A stretch of DNA of 64,000 bases from positions 1 through 64,000 of the IMG/VR virus record IMGVR_UViG_3300032223_000428. One strand, 5' to 3'. The notes under the pieces were generated by a model. It was given only the letters and a program-made list of their open reading frames with translations. It did not search any database and was not told the origin of the DNA. Position 1 is the first letter of the stretch. Every line of letters starts with the position of its first letter. Made by a program: the position numbers and the translations under genes. This stretch comes from a virus. Of this stretch, positions 33,739 through 43,642 are shown piece after piece.

Positions 33739-36700
33739 GCAATAAGTCTAAAATCTTTAATAATTGGGACTGCAGCACTGTTTGCAGACTGCATTACTAG
33801 TTTAACCACAACAGTATCAAAAGGAATCATATTATTTAATGTATAGTCAACATCATAAAATGTGTTGTTTCCATTATCTACTTTGGTTAAACCAGTTCCA
33901 TCAGCTGTAGCTAAAGTATATTTAGTTGTGTCTAGTTGGGAAGCATCACCCAAACATGTTTTATAATATACCTTAACGTCTGCCTCACTTGGGCAATTTG
34001 CACTCAATTTAATTCTAGTGTATGTAGAAGAATTTGCAAATTTTACAGGTGTGGTTACATATTTACTAATACTATTGCTACCAACTGGAGCGATCTCGTC
34101 AAAGAATAGTTCTTTCAGAGAGATAGTTGTACCAGAAGCTGCAGCTTCCGAAGCCATAACTGCCTCTGTAGAAGCAGTAGATGATACGTTAACTGTTGCT
34201 GTTGTTCCATTATCAGAGAAACCAGTAACTATCCATGTTCCATTATTAGAAGTAGTTGTAGCACTGGCAATAACAATGTATCTACCAATACCAAGTCCTG
34301 ACAATACGCCTCTGGCTGTTGAGTTTGTAGAAGTAATAGAAGATGGATTACCAACATATCCAAGAAGAGCACTACCATGATAAGCAGTACCAAATGTATG
34401 AGATGGAGCACTAGTACTACCAGTTCCACCGATCAAACAGATGTATAATTTATTACCATAATAATACTGAGTTCCTGCAGTCAAAGATTGAGAACCAGTT
34501 AAAGTTAACAATGTTCCAGTAATGGCAAAGTTAAATGCACCAGAAGAACCTATGTGAACTTGTTTCAAATCTAATGCAGCCACGTTAGTGTTTGCTTCTG
34601 TTGGCCAGTTTAATTTATTTGAAATTAACTGAACGCTAGAACGTGCAGTATCTATAACTGGAGAGACTGAATCATTTGTAGTGGAAATCTGTGCAGTTAA
34701 TATTAAAGATGGAGAACGAGTTGAAGGATCTAATTCTGCAGCAATAAGTTTTGTCTGTTTAAAGATATTATCTTGTTTCATCAAAACTGATGTAGAAGTA
34801 TCTGTAGAATATGCAGTTTGATTACCATCCATTGATGTACCAGTAGTTGTTGTAACAGAATAACTTACTTTATTATCAGAGAAAGCCTGAACTTCCATTG
34901 TTGGGTTTAAAATATCATAAGTGATATTATGTGTGGCTCTCAATAAATTACCACCAGCATATCCAGTACTAGTTGCATTAGTAGCAGTTGTTATTGTATA
35001 ACAATGCATATCTACGTTGCTAACAGTTTTACTTCCACTAGACAAAGTTGGTGCAGAGCATATTTCTGTGTATGGAATTCCATTAAATGTTGTTAATGAA
35101 ATATATGTTAATACAGCAGTACCATTAGTTGCTTGGCCAACAGTATGAGTTGGCGCAGAAGATCCAGTGGTTCCAGCAGTTGTTACCTGATAAACTTTAC
35201 CACTTGATATTACATAAGAGTTTAATGTAACTGCAGTAGATGCTGCCCATGTTGTCGATCCATATGTAATCCATGGCACTGTAAGTTTAACAGATGATGC
35301 TGTTACAGGACTGAAACCATGGTTAGGGTGCCAGACTCTTACTGTGTTGCTTCCACTAACAGTCTGTAGAGGATCGCCATAAAGTTGATCATATGGTAAT
35401 ACGTTATTAACAAATGATACGTTGGCGATCGAATTTGTAGTAAACTTAGCACGATATAAAGTAAATTTAATATCTTGATTTTGATCTGGAGTCCATGTTG
35501 AAGCATTTTGAGACTTAAACATTACACCAGCATATGGTTGCTCAGAAATAGTTCTACTAGTTCCAGGAATCTCGTCACCCATATTAGAGATCCAAACTTT
35601 ATAATTGTTTGAATCTGATTGGATAACGAAACAATATTCTTGACCATCCATCACATAAACAGGTGCATCAAATTTAAAATTAGTTGCAACATTATAGTCA
35701 GCGTAAGAATTTCCATCCCATATTGTTACTGGATTGTATCCAGAAGCTGTAGGATCTGCACCAGCAACTGGGGCATTAACCGAATCTGATTTCAATGATA
35801 CTGTACTAAATGGAAGAACATATTTTCCTGGAGTACCATTAACTATTTCACGAATAGAAACAGTGACAGGAATATTTGCATCTTTAGTTGCAAAGAAAAT
35901 ATCAATAGATGTTAAGAATGCTCCACCTTTATTTTGAACCAAGAATGATTGTGCAAGTGGATCATACCAACCAGTATCAGAAATAACTGTTGTAACCCCA
36001 CCACCATAACTTCCATCTTTAGATAAAGTTTGGTACATATTAGGATTATTTGCATCATAATTAATCTGTTCTTGAACATATTCTGGAGATCTAATAGATT
36101 GAACTACAGATTGAACAGTCTGTAGTGTTCCAGTAGCATCATACATGCCCATAGCACGTGATGTATAGTTTCCGAATGCTGTAGAAGAATCAACTAGTTT
36201 AAGTTGAGACTTGCCAGTTCTGAAACGAATAGATTCAGTATTTGGAATATAGTATAAGAAATTAAGTTCACCAGCCTGATTAGTGGTTAAAGTAGTATTA
36301 ACTGTTGTTGATATTACAGTACCAGTAGCACTATTATTAAGAGTACCAGTGATAGTTTCGTTTGCACTGAATGTTCCAATAATATTGACTAAATCTAAGG
36401 CATATGAAGTTGTACCATCAGAATTTAATATTGTATATTTTCCAACAACTACAGCAGAAGCTGTTTGTGCCTGATTATTGATGACATCACCTTTTGTTAA
36501 ACAAACCTGTGTATCACCAGCTATTCTTCGCTTAGCATCTGTACCTGCACCACCAACATTTGTTGTAGTATCAAATAATTTATGTGTAACCAGTTTGGCA
36601 GAAGAAGTTGAGCCAGTTGGCGTATAAATCATCGTTGTTGTTGGAGTGCAATAGTCAGAAACTGCAATCTCATTAAAATATGCATAGAATCTTGTATTTG

Positions 36701-39700
36701 GTTTTAACCCTTTGGCTTGAACCAATAAATTTCTAGATCTTACATAAGGAATCATTGCTGTAGAAAGAACCTTATCGCCAACAGTGACTCTATCTGTTTT
36801 AGGAATAACAGATGTTTTAGTTCCTGTTCTAGATTTAAATCCAGTTTGTGACCATGTAGTTACACCTGTAGTAGATGTTGTTAGAGATCTAAGAGCCATT
36901 CCACCATTGGCTGACCAATTTCCACCTAGATTATTTAATTGATCTCTACTTGTACTATTTTGATTATATGATTGAATCGTTGATGGTGCAGTAGAAGATT
37001 GAACGCCATTCCAATGGTCATTCCATTCTCCCCAAATAGGGAATCCATTATTTGAATCAACCCAATTTTTAACAGCGGTATAATTATCAATATTCTCAAC
37101 CAATTCTGGCGCACGAGCAGTATCAAACCAATCATCAGATGGTGGATTAATTTGAACAGTTCCTAAGAATGTAAATATTGCAAATGGATTAACATTCTCA
37201 AGTCTAGATGCATATCCTTGTTTAATAAATTCTTGTGATGTATATGGTAAAGTTATAACATCACCAGTTAATTGATATCCTGAAGAAGTTCTAGCAGCAG
37301 TGTTAGAATTTTGTTCAATTAAATCAACATTATGGGATGTGTGCGCTGGACGTAATAAGTTATTCTTCATATCAATAGAACAAACATAGTCTTTTGACGT
37401 AGTATTTGCTAATGAAGAACCACCGAAATTGTCAACGACAAATCCGTTTTTCATTCTATCAAGACCAGTACTATCTGTAATTTTAAGTGTACTAGTTTCT
37501 GCTTCTAATAAAGATAAAGAAGTATAGTATTCTAAGTTATCAATACGTTTTTCAAGTTTACCAATATCACGCATTGTGTAGCGTTTGTTATCGACTTTAA
37601 TGACAGCTACGCTAGATGTAGTAGTACCAAATGTATATGGTTCTAATGTTAGATTATAAAGAACCATCGCATTGGCTGGTGCTGTTGGCTCTCCTGGAGA
37701 AACAGATGAAACACCAAGAACATCAAAGAATGTTCCATTTTTATCAATAGAAATTTTATCTTTTCTACCAAGATAATAGCTAAAGTCTAATGTTGTATAT
37801 TCACCTCGTTTTGGTGGATTAGACCATGAAGAGCCAGTACCAGCAAATACTCTAGTAGAAGCATTAACAGATTTATTGGCAACTCTTGGACGGAAGTCCA
37901 AAGAGTCTCTCAATAGAGGAGGAATTTGTTTATAATCTATCGAATAAGAATCTCTATCAAAATAATCTCCAGCACCATGTTCAAAATATTCATATTGAAT
38001 TTGAATTGGATTTGATGGAGCTGTATATGAAGGTAATAGATTTAATCTACCCAAATCATAATGAGTAGTTCTTTGTCCATTATCAAAACTGTAACGCTCA
38101 GAGATATCTTGTGTATAATAAGAAGGGTCTTTAGAAGCTGTACCACTAAAAGACAATGATGGAGCCATCTTAATGCTTATAATTCTAAACACATCAGCTT
38201 TATCTAATAATAGAGTTGTAGCCTGTGCAGTATCAGCAGTAATAAAGGTATCATGATCTTTTGTACCATCACTAGAGATTGGTGATACAGTTGTGGTTAA
38301 TGATTTAGTCTTTTCGAATCCTGATCCACTTTTCTTAACTGCAGCAATAACTGAATATGTTCCAGCTGATGGGACAGTTATGGTTACGTTACTTCCAGAA
38401 ACAGAAATTTTATCATATGTAATATTCTGTATACTTCCATCAGAATCTTTAGTTACAATATAATTGTCCTGATCTGCAGCTGGAGCAAATGTTCCAGCGA
38501 CACTTAAACCAAGAGATGTAGTTGCTGTTGTGACACTGGTAAATTTAACGTATGAATAGTAGTTTAAGTTATTAACACCACCACTACCAGAAGTTCTTAC
38601 ATTCTTAACAGAAGAATATGGAAGTGGGAAAATTAATGATGTATTTGTTGCTTCATTAATAGCAGTACTTGCAATTTGCATTGCACCACCACTAACTGTA
38701 ATTGCTGAATCAACAGTTATTGAAGTTTGGCTGTTAATTGCTGTAACTTTACGATAACTAGAAGCAGAGCCATCAGTGATTAAAAGATAATCATTAAGTT
38801 TAACATCAGTTTGGAAAGATGTTCCAGTACCAGTTAAAGTGGCAGAAGCAGAAGCAGTGACAGATCCAGTTATTTTAGTTAATATAGGTTGGATATCTGC
38901 TGTGAAGATAAGAGTGCCACCTGGATTATAGTATATTGATTTTACGTTTCTGCTAAAATCATAACCAGAATACATCTGAATATCAAATAAACCCAATTTG
39001 TAAATCGATGTGCTACCATATGGAAGGACACTTTGCCATTCCATAAAACGAACACGTGCGGTTCCAACTGCAGTTCCTAGATTGGATGCTGTTGTAGTTC
39101 CTCTATATGATGATCCAGATAATCCATTATACAATGTAACAATACCAGCACTGTCTACTGGTGGTGGGTTATACACGTTTGTTACATTAATGTAATTTCC
39201 GATTGTTGGTGCCAATACTGAACTTGTTGCTTGTTCATAATCTCTGGCTTTTGGCACTGTTAAGTATGATGTTCCAAGTTTTTCAATCTCAACACCTCTA
39301 ACATAAGCCTTACCAGCTTCTAAACCAATAGCCAATTTTGTTTCATCACCATCTAAATTAATACCACGATTGTATAGTGGATTTATATCATAGAACCATG
39401 TGATAGTACCATCTGATGCATTACCAGATGTATGAGTTGGAGCTGTACTACCAGAAGTTGCGCTAGTTCTAGCTGTATAAGTTAAACCAGCATTTGTTAC
39501 AACATCACCAATTATATAAGCAGTATTCTGTGTCCACTGCCCACGATTATTATTTCTATGTTCACGAACATCAATGTTAAAATCACGAACAGTGTAATCT
39601 CCAGATTCATCATAAGTACGACGTGCAAGTTCGACATCAATATCTGAATAGATCTGATTTAATGGATTATCAGGAACAATTGTTGCAACTTGTCCATTAG

Positions 39701-40505
39701 TTACACGGATAAGTTCAATAAAATTATAATCACTAGTATCTGATAATGAACGCTTTGCTAGAGTCAAATCAATATAGTAACGATGCGCTCCAGGCGCAGC
39801 AAAGTTGTAACTATTTTGAGCATTATCTAATAAAGATTCATCATCCTCTGATGTGATAATTTTCTCAGATACTTCCAAACCAATACGATAAGATGGAGTA
39901 CCAGTATATTTGTCTAATACTAAATTCTGTTTTTCAACTAATACGAAATTCTTATTGACATAATAAACACCACGTTCTACAGTGGTCATGGAACCTTTAC
40001 CAGTAGAACTAGTAGAGTATGCCTGAACATAAAGAGAGCTAGAATCAGTTGTATGAATAACTTCGTTATCAGCGAATGTTTTTGTTACTTTATCTGTTCC
40101 AGAAGCAGTATAACGAATATAAAGTGTGGCAGGATCAGTATTCTCAGCTGGCAGTGCTACGATAACTTGAGCAGTAACACCAGTAGTTCCACCAACAATA
40201 GTTTTTCCATTTAACGAATTAATAAATGTAGCAACAGCAACACCATTATAAGAATTCTGTAATTTAACATAATCTATACCTTTGGTGTTTGAGTAGGCAG
40301 TTTCAACAGAAGCCTGTCCAGGAACAACCATAGCACCTTGTTTAAATGCATTATCACCATGACGAGATATTTGATTTTGCAGAATAGTCTGCAATTGAGT
40401 CAATTCACGTGCCTGAACTGCAAAAGATGGACGAAATAGTATACGATAAAACTTTTTATCTTCACTATAATCGTCATTGTATGGTTCGGTATTAAAATCG
40501 ATCAT
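33729..40505 (-). CDS. Giant 2258-aa baseplate/virion protein, DUF4815 type
   Basis: The N-terminus (FNTEPYNDDYSEDKKFYRILFRPSFAVQARELTQLQTILQNQISRHGDNAF) and the following 300 residues match the DUF4815 type of large structural protein in marine T4-like phages. It is located after gp8, where T4 has gp9/gp10. Residues about 1050-1700 include KNLLVQAKGLKPNTRFYAYFNEIAVSDYC and a GWYDPLAQSFLVQN segment. Three modules with APTHTxGxAxxGT (near 350, 1840 and 2070) and GETITG-like modules are inserted. A perimeter baseplate or fibre-attachment protein is inferred. AATAAATA lies 33 nt upstream. Confidence 0.8.
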   Translation of the reverse strand: MIDFNTEPYNDDYSEDKKFYRILFRPSFAVQARELTQLQTILQNQISRHGDNAFKQGAMVVPGQASVETAYSNTKGIDYVKLQNSYNGVAVATFINSLNGKTIVGGTTGVTAQVIVALPAENTDPATLYIRYTASGTDKVTKTFADNEVIHTTDSSSLYVQAYSTSSTGKGSMTTVERGVYYVNKNFVLVEKQNLVLDKYTGTPSYRIGLEVSEKIITSEDDESLLDNAQNSYNFAAPGAHRYYIDLTLAKRSLSDTSDYNFIELIRVTNGQVATIVPDNPLNQIYSDIDVELARRTYDESGDYTVRDFNIDVREHRNNNRGQWTQNTAYIIGDVVTNAGLTYTARTSATSGSTAPTHTSGNASDGTITWFYDINPLYNRGINLDGDETKLAIGLEAGKAYVRGVEIEKLGTSYLTVPKARDYEQATSSVLAPTIGNYINVTNVYNPPPVDSAGIVTLYNGLSGSSYRGTTTASNLGTAVGTARVRFMEWQSVLPYGSTSIYKLGLFDIQMYSGYDFSRNVKSIYYNPGGTLIFTADIQPILTKITGSVTASASATLTGTGTSFQTDVKLNDYLLITDGSASSYRKVTAINSQTSITVDSAITVSGGAMQIASTAINEATNTSLIFPLPYSSVKNVRTSGSGGVNNLNYYSYVKFTSVTTATTSLGLSVAGTFAPAADQDNYIVTKDSDGSIQNITYDKISVSGSNVTITVPSAGTYSVIAAVKKSGSGFEKTKSLTTTVSPISSDGTKDHDTFITADTAQATTLLLDKADVFRIISIKMAPSLSFSGTASKDPSYYTQDISERYSFDNGQRTTHYDLGRLNLLPSYTAPSNPIQIQYEYFEHGAGDYFDRDSYSIDYKQIPPLLRDSLDFRPRVANKSVNASTRVFAGTGSSWSNPPKRGEYTTLDFSYYLGRKDKISIDKNGTFFDVLGVSSVSPGEPTAPANAMVLYNLTLEPYTFGTTTSSVAVIKVDNKRYTMRDIGKLEKRIDNLEYYTSLSLLEAETSTLKITDSTGLDRMKNGFVVDNFGGSSLANTTSKDYVCSIDMKNNLLRPAHTSHNVDLIEQNSNTAARTSSGYQLTGDVITLPYTSQEFIKQGYASRLENVNPFAIFTFLGTVQINPPSDDWFDTARAPELVENIDNYTAVKNWVDSNNGFPIWGEWNDHWNGVQSSTAPSTIQSYNQNSTSRDQLNNLGGNWSANGGMALRSLTTSTTGVTTWSQTGFKSRTGTKTSVIPKTDRVTVGDKVLSTAMIPYVRSRNLLVQAKGLKPNTRFYAYFNEIAVSDYCTPTTTMIYTPTGSTSSAKLVTHKLFDTTTNVGGAGTDAKRRIAGDTQVCLTKGDVINNQAQTASAVVVGKYTILNSDGTTSYALDLVNIIGTFSANETITGTLNNSATGTVISTTVNTTLTTNQAGELNFLYYIPNTESIRFRTGKSQLKLVDSSTAFGNYTSRAMGMYDATGTLQTVQSVVQSIRSPEYVQEQINYDANNPNMYQTLSKDGSYGGGVTTVISDTGWYDPLAQSFLVQNKGGAFLTSIDIFFATKDANIPVTVSIREIVNGTPGKYVLPFSTVSLKSDSVNAPVAGADPTASGYNPVTIWDGNSYADYNVATNFKFDAPVYVMDGQEYCFVIQSDSNNYKVWISNMGDEIPGTSRTISEQPYAGVMFKSQNASTWTPDQNQDIKFTLYRAKFTTNSIANVSFVNNVLPYDQLYGDPLQTVSGSNTVRVWHPNHGFSPVTASSVKLTVPWITYGSTTWAASTAVTLNSYVISSGKVYQVTTAGTTGSSAPTHTVGQATNGTAVLTYISLTTFNGIPYTEICSAPTLSSGSKTVSNVDMHCYTITTATNATSTGYAGGNLLRATHNITYDILNPTMEVQAFSDNKVSYSVTTTTGTSMDGNQTAYSTDTSTSVLMKQDNIFKQTKLIAAELDPSTRSPSLILTAQISTTNDSVSPVIDTARSSVQLISNKLNWPTEANTNVAALDLKQVHIGSSGAFNFAITGTLLTLTGSQSLTAGTQYYYGNKLYICLIGGTGSTSAPSHTFGTAYHGSALLGYVGNPSSITSTNSTARGVLSGLGIGRYIVIASATTTSNNGTWIVTGFSDNGTTATVNVSSTASTEAVMASEAAASGTTISLKELFFDEIAPVGSNSISKYVTTPVKFANSSTYTRIKLSANCPSEADVKVYYKTCLGDASQLDTTKYTLATADGTGLTKVDNGNNTFYDVDYTLNNMIPFDTVVVKLVMQSANSAAVPIIKDFRLIACP

Positions 40506-40537
40506 TCGTTTACTCTTCTCTAATTGTTAATTACTAT

Positions 40538-40545
40538 TATTTATT
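40538..40545 (-). promoter_or_regulatory. Late-promoter-like box (AATAAATA) for the 2258-aa gene
   Basis: The minus strand reads AATAAATA, with a predicted leader of about 27 nt that contains a GAGAAGAG ribosome-site-like run. It overlaps the stop region of gp8. Confidence 0.45.
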
Positions 40546-43141
40546 AGAATTTAATAACAGTTCTTAATGTTACTGTTTGGTCTGTAGTTGGTGTAAATGC
40601 CTGTTTATTATCTATAAACATAATATGACCAGAATATTTATCAACAGTCGGTGTAGTCACTCCAGCAGCTGTGAAACTATTAGCAACAGAATTTAAAAAT
40701 ACAGATCCAACTGTTGGTACAGCATTATCCAAAGATTGTAATAATACTTGAGTTGATGTTATGGCAACAATTCTAAATCTTCTTCCTGTTGTAGTACCAA
40801 CTGTTATTAGCATATCTTGAGTGAATTGATTTGTATCAATTTGTGCTGTAACAACCCAGCATGCTGATGCCAATGAACTTTTTAGGTTACCATAAGATCC
40901 ATACTGTCTTGGGTTTTTAATAATACCTAACTGACGGAAGTCATTATTTACATCAAATCCTTGATTCTTATCTTTAGATATATTTGTATAGAACATTAAA
41001 GTGCTTGCAAACATACCAGTAATAGGATCTTTACCATGACCACCATATGGAGCCATTACCGCTCTAGCCTTAGCACCATATCCAGTACCAGAGATTGTAA
41101 TATTCGCCCATCTATATCCTAGACCATAGTTATCTACCACTATTTTTTTAAGAACACCACCATCAATTACTGTATGTGCAGAAGCACCTGTTCCATCTCC
41201 ATCAATAGTTACTGTTGGTGCACCACCATATCCATATCCACCAGAGATAATTGGATACGCCATAATACGTCCGTCTGGAGTAAGCAATTCGGTATTTGCT
41301 TGTAACGTATTAATATCTCCTGGACTTAAATCGACTGTTAAAGAAGCCTCTGTCCCAGTAGTTCCACCATCACCATCACCACTAACTGTTAAGTTAGCAT
41401 ACGTATATCCAACTCCACCATCATCAATTTGTACAGAAGTAATTTGTCCATTATTAATAATAGGAATCAATTTTGCCTCTGATTTAACAGAAGAAAAATA
41501 TCCAGTCGCACCTGATCCACCAGAAACTGGAGATATAGAAATGCTAGGTAATGAAGAATAACCAGAGCCGTATTTCAAGATAGCTGTTGCAGTAGCTGGA
41601 GAACCAGCATATGTTAATACTGCAGTTCCATTTGTAACTGCGCCAGAAGTATGTGAAGGATAAATTGAGGAACTACTAGTTCCAGCTGTCGTTACAGTGT
41701 ACAGACGAGTTTGATAATATATCTGCTGTCCTAAAGTATATGCAGTACTAGTGGAAAACTGAGTTCCAAATGTTACTGTCGGTACTGATGTATAGTTCTG
41801 TCCAGCATCTGAAATGTATACTCTTTGAACAGAAGTGCCACTCATTACAACAGCACCAACGAATCCAGATCCGCTTCCACCTGTTACATTAACAGTTGGA
41901 GCAGTTGTATATCCAATACCACCAGAGGACATTGTTATATCATAAAGCATACCATTTAAGGCAATACTAGTCACTACACCAGCAGTTACAACTGGAGTTC
42001 CAGTTACTCTGGTTCCAATATATTTTAAAGCAGCTGTTCCGTTTGCAACAATACCTGATTTATGAGATGGCGCTGGAGCAGATGTAACTCCAGTAACAGT
42101 TGCTTCATATAAGTTATTGTTATATTCTACTTTTTGTCCAAGCAAAATAGAATTACCTGCAACCCAAGTGTTTGCTCCATTGAAAGGTGGAGCAAACAAT
42201 ACAGTGGCACCAGATGTATAACCAGTTCCACCATTATTAATATTAACAGAAGTCAATAGAAGAGGATCAGAAGCACGATATCCGTCACCTGAAACAGAAA
42301 TACTAGCATAAGTATAGTTTTGTCCAGGATTTTCAATAACTATGTTTAAGATCTCACCATCTGAATAGAATTGTGATTTTAAAGAGTTCACAATCGGCAT
42401 GTAAACATCTGTCAAGAATTTATTGCGTAAGGCAATTGGGATACTATACAAATATTTCCACATATATCCGTCAGGCATAATAACTGGATCTACAACAGTA
42501 CCAACTGGTTTATATGTAGAAATTGCATTATTATTGTTGTCAAGACATTTATATACGTTATATTCATCTGTCATAGCATAACAATTGGTGTCTTCTAAAC
42601 GCTGTGCACCTGAATATGCTTTACAAATAACACCAGTAGCATATGCACCTTCGCCCCCACCACCAAGAATGTTTATAGTTGGAGCAGATGTATATCCAAT
42701 TCCTCTAGAAGTAAGTTCTACAGATGTAACAACACCTTCTGTTAAATATGCAACTGCAGCAGCACCTGTGCCACCACCGCCTGTAATTGTCACAGAAGGC
42801 ACGTCTGAGTAACCATATCCACCAGAAATTAAATTTATCCCCTGCACTTCAGTGCTATACTGGTCATCATACATATCATAAATCGTACCAGAAGTCCAAT
42901 CACGTCTAATAATAACGAAAGAGCAATCAGTTGATTTGATTTCTTTCATCGTAATTATTTCATTACGTGTTTGTAATTCATAGTTGTGACTGTCCACAGG
43001 GTAGGGTGGAGATGCTTCGTCTACCCAATTGATGGTTTTACCTAAAAAATAATAGTATCTTCCACTACGATTTTGAAGTTCATCATAGATACCCTCTGCA
43101 ACAGAGTTATGCAATGGCGATTTCAGTAAAGAGGATGTCAT
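40544..43141 (-). CDS. gp8: Baseplate wedge protein gp8, expanded by beta-modules
   Basis: This wedge subunit joins gp7 and gp10 in the T4 baseplate. The core is recognisable: NSVAEGIYDELQNRSGRYYYFLGKTINW at the N-terminus, ITMKEIKSTDCSFVIIRRDWTSGTIYDMYDD, CYAMTDEYNVYKCLDNNNNAISTYKP, and MPDGYMWKYLYSIP. T4 gp8 has 334 residues and this one 865. The excess is a set of [23 protein letters not shown] modules near 105-175. A larger array of the same modules lies from about 270 to 690, with two xPSHxSGxxxNGTA modules within it. A clear gp8 ending (NFTAAG...TVTLRTVIKF) follows. Confidence 0.9.
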   Translation of the reverse strand: MTSSLLKSPLHNSVAEGIYDELQNRSGRYYYFLGKTINWVDEASPPYPVDSHNYELQTRNEIITMKEIKSTDCSFVIIRRDWTSGTIYDMYDDQYSTEVQGINLISGGYGYSDVPSVTITGGGGTGAAAVAYLTEGVVTSVELTSRGIGYTSAPTINILGGGGEGAYATGVICKAYSGAQRLEDTNCYAMTDEYNVYKCLDNNNNAISTYKPVGTVVDPVIMPDGYMWKYLYSIPIALRNKFLTDVYMPIVNSLKSQFYSDGEILNIVIENPGQNYTYASISVSGDGYRASDPLLLTSVNINNGGTGYTSGATVLFAPPFNGANTWVAGNSILLGQKVEYNNNLYEATVTGVTSAPAPSHKSGIVANGTAALKYIGTRVTGTPVVTAGVVTSIALNGMLYDITMSSGGIGYTTAPTVNVTGGSGSGFVGAVVMSGTSVQRVYISDAGQNYTSVPTVTFGTQFSTSTAYTLGQQIYYQTRLYTVTTAGTSSSSIYPSHTSGAVTNGTAVLTYAGSPATATAILKYGSGYSSLPSISISPVSGGSGATGYFSSVKSEAKLIPIINNGQITSVQIDDGGVGYTYANLTVSGDGDGGTTGTEASLTVDLSPGDINTLQANTELLTPDGRIMAYPIISGGYGYGGAPTVTIDGDGTGASAHTVIDGGVLKKIVVDNYGLGYRWANITISGTGYGAKARAVMAPYGGHGKDPITGMFASTLMFYTNISKDKNQGFDVNNDFRQLGIIKNPRQYGSYGNLKSSLASACWVVTAQIDTNQFTQDMLITVGTTTGRRFRIVAITSTQVLLQSLDNAVPTVGSVFLNSVANSFTAAGVTTPTVDKYSGHIMFIDNKQAFTPTTDQTVTLRTVIKF

Positions 43142-43147
43142 TTTTTA

Positions 43148-43615
43148 TTAACTTACAGTTACTTTCCATGTAACAGCGATAGAATCGCCAGCTGCTTTGT
43201 TTACAACAGGGAATGTTGTACGGCACATCATAGTACCACCAGAAGTACCTGCGGATGCAGGATTAAAAATACCTGCTTCAGTGATAGCACCAGTACCAGT
43301 ACCAGCTGGGAAAGTTGCAGTTGCAGTAACTTCGTTACCAGAAGTACCACCTGCAGAGAAAGATGCTGTTGCAACTCGACCAGCCTCAGAAACTAATACA
43401 GTTTGTGTTGCAGCAGGAGTTGTAGTTCCAACACCAATAGCCATGGTATTCATAATCTGAGTACCAGATCCAGTCATACGTTGAGCAATATACGCTTTAC
43501 CAACAGTCATAACTAGGTTTTTAATGCTACGTGTTTCTTTAATCTGGCCAGCGTCATCAGTAACTACGATATCTACGTGTCCTGTTACTGTTAGATCTTG
43601 TTCATTTAAATCCAT
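43148..43615 (-). CDS. Small virion-type protein (155 aa)
   Basis: The product contains VDIVVTDDAGQIKETRSIKNLVMTVGKAYIAQRMTGSG, then AIGVGTTTPA and Gly/Thr/Ala-rich strands ending DSIAVTWKVTVS. It is a shorter relative of the 193-aa protein at 26.5 kb. It lies between gp7-like and gp8, inside the baseplate cluster, with a GGAG ribosome site. A small beta-sandwich part of the baseplate or fibres is inferred; the exact role is unknown. Confidence 0.65.
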   Translation of the reverse strand: MDLNEQDLTVTGHVDIVVTDDAGQIKETRSIKNLVMTVGKAYIAQRMTGSGTQIMNTMAIGVGTTTPAATQTVLVSEAGRVATASFSAGGTSGNEVTATATFPAGTGTGAITEAGIFNPASAGTSGGTMMCRTTFPVVNKAAGDSIAVTWKVTVS

Positions 43616-43642
43616 AAAAATCTCCTATTATTGAGTAATTTG

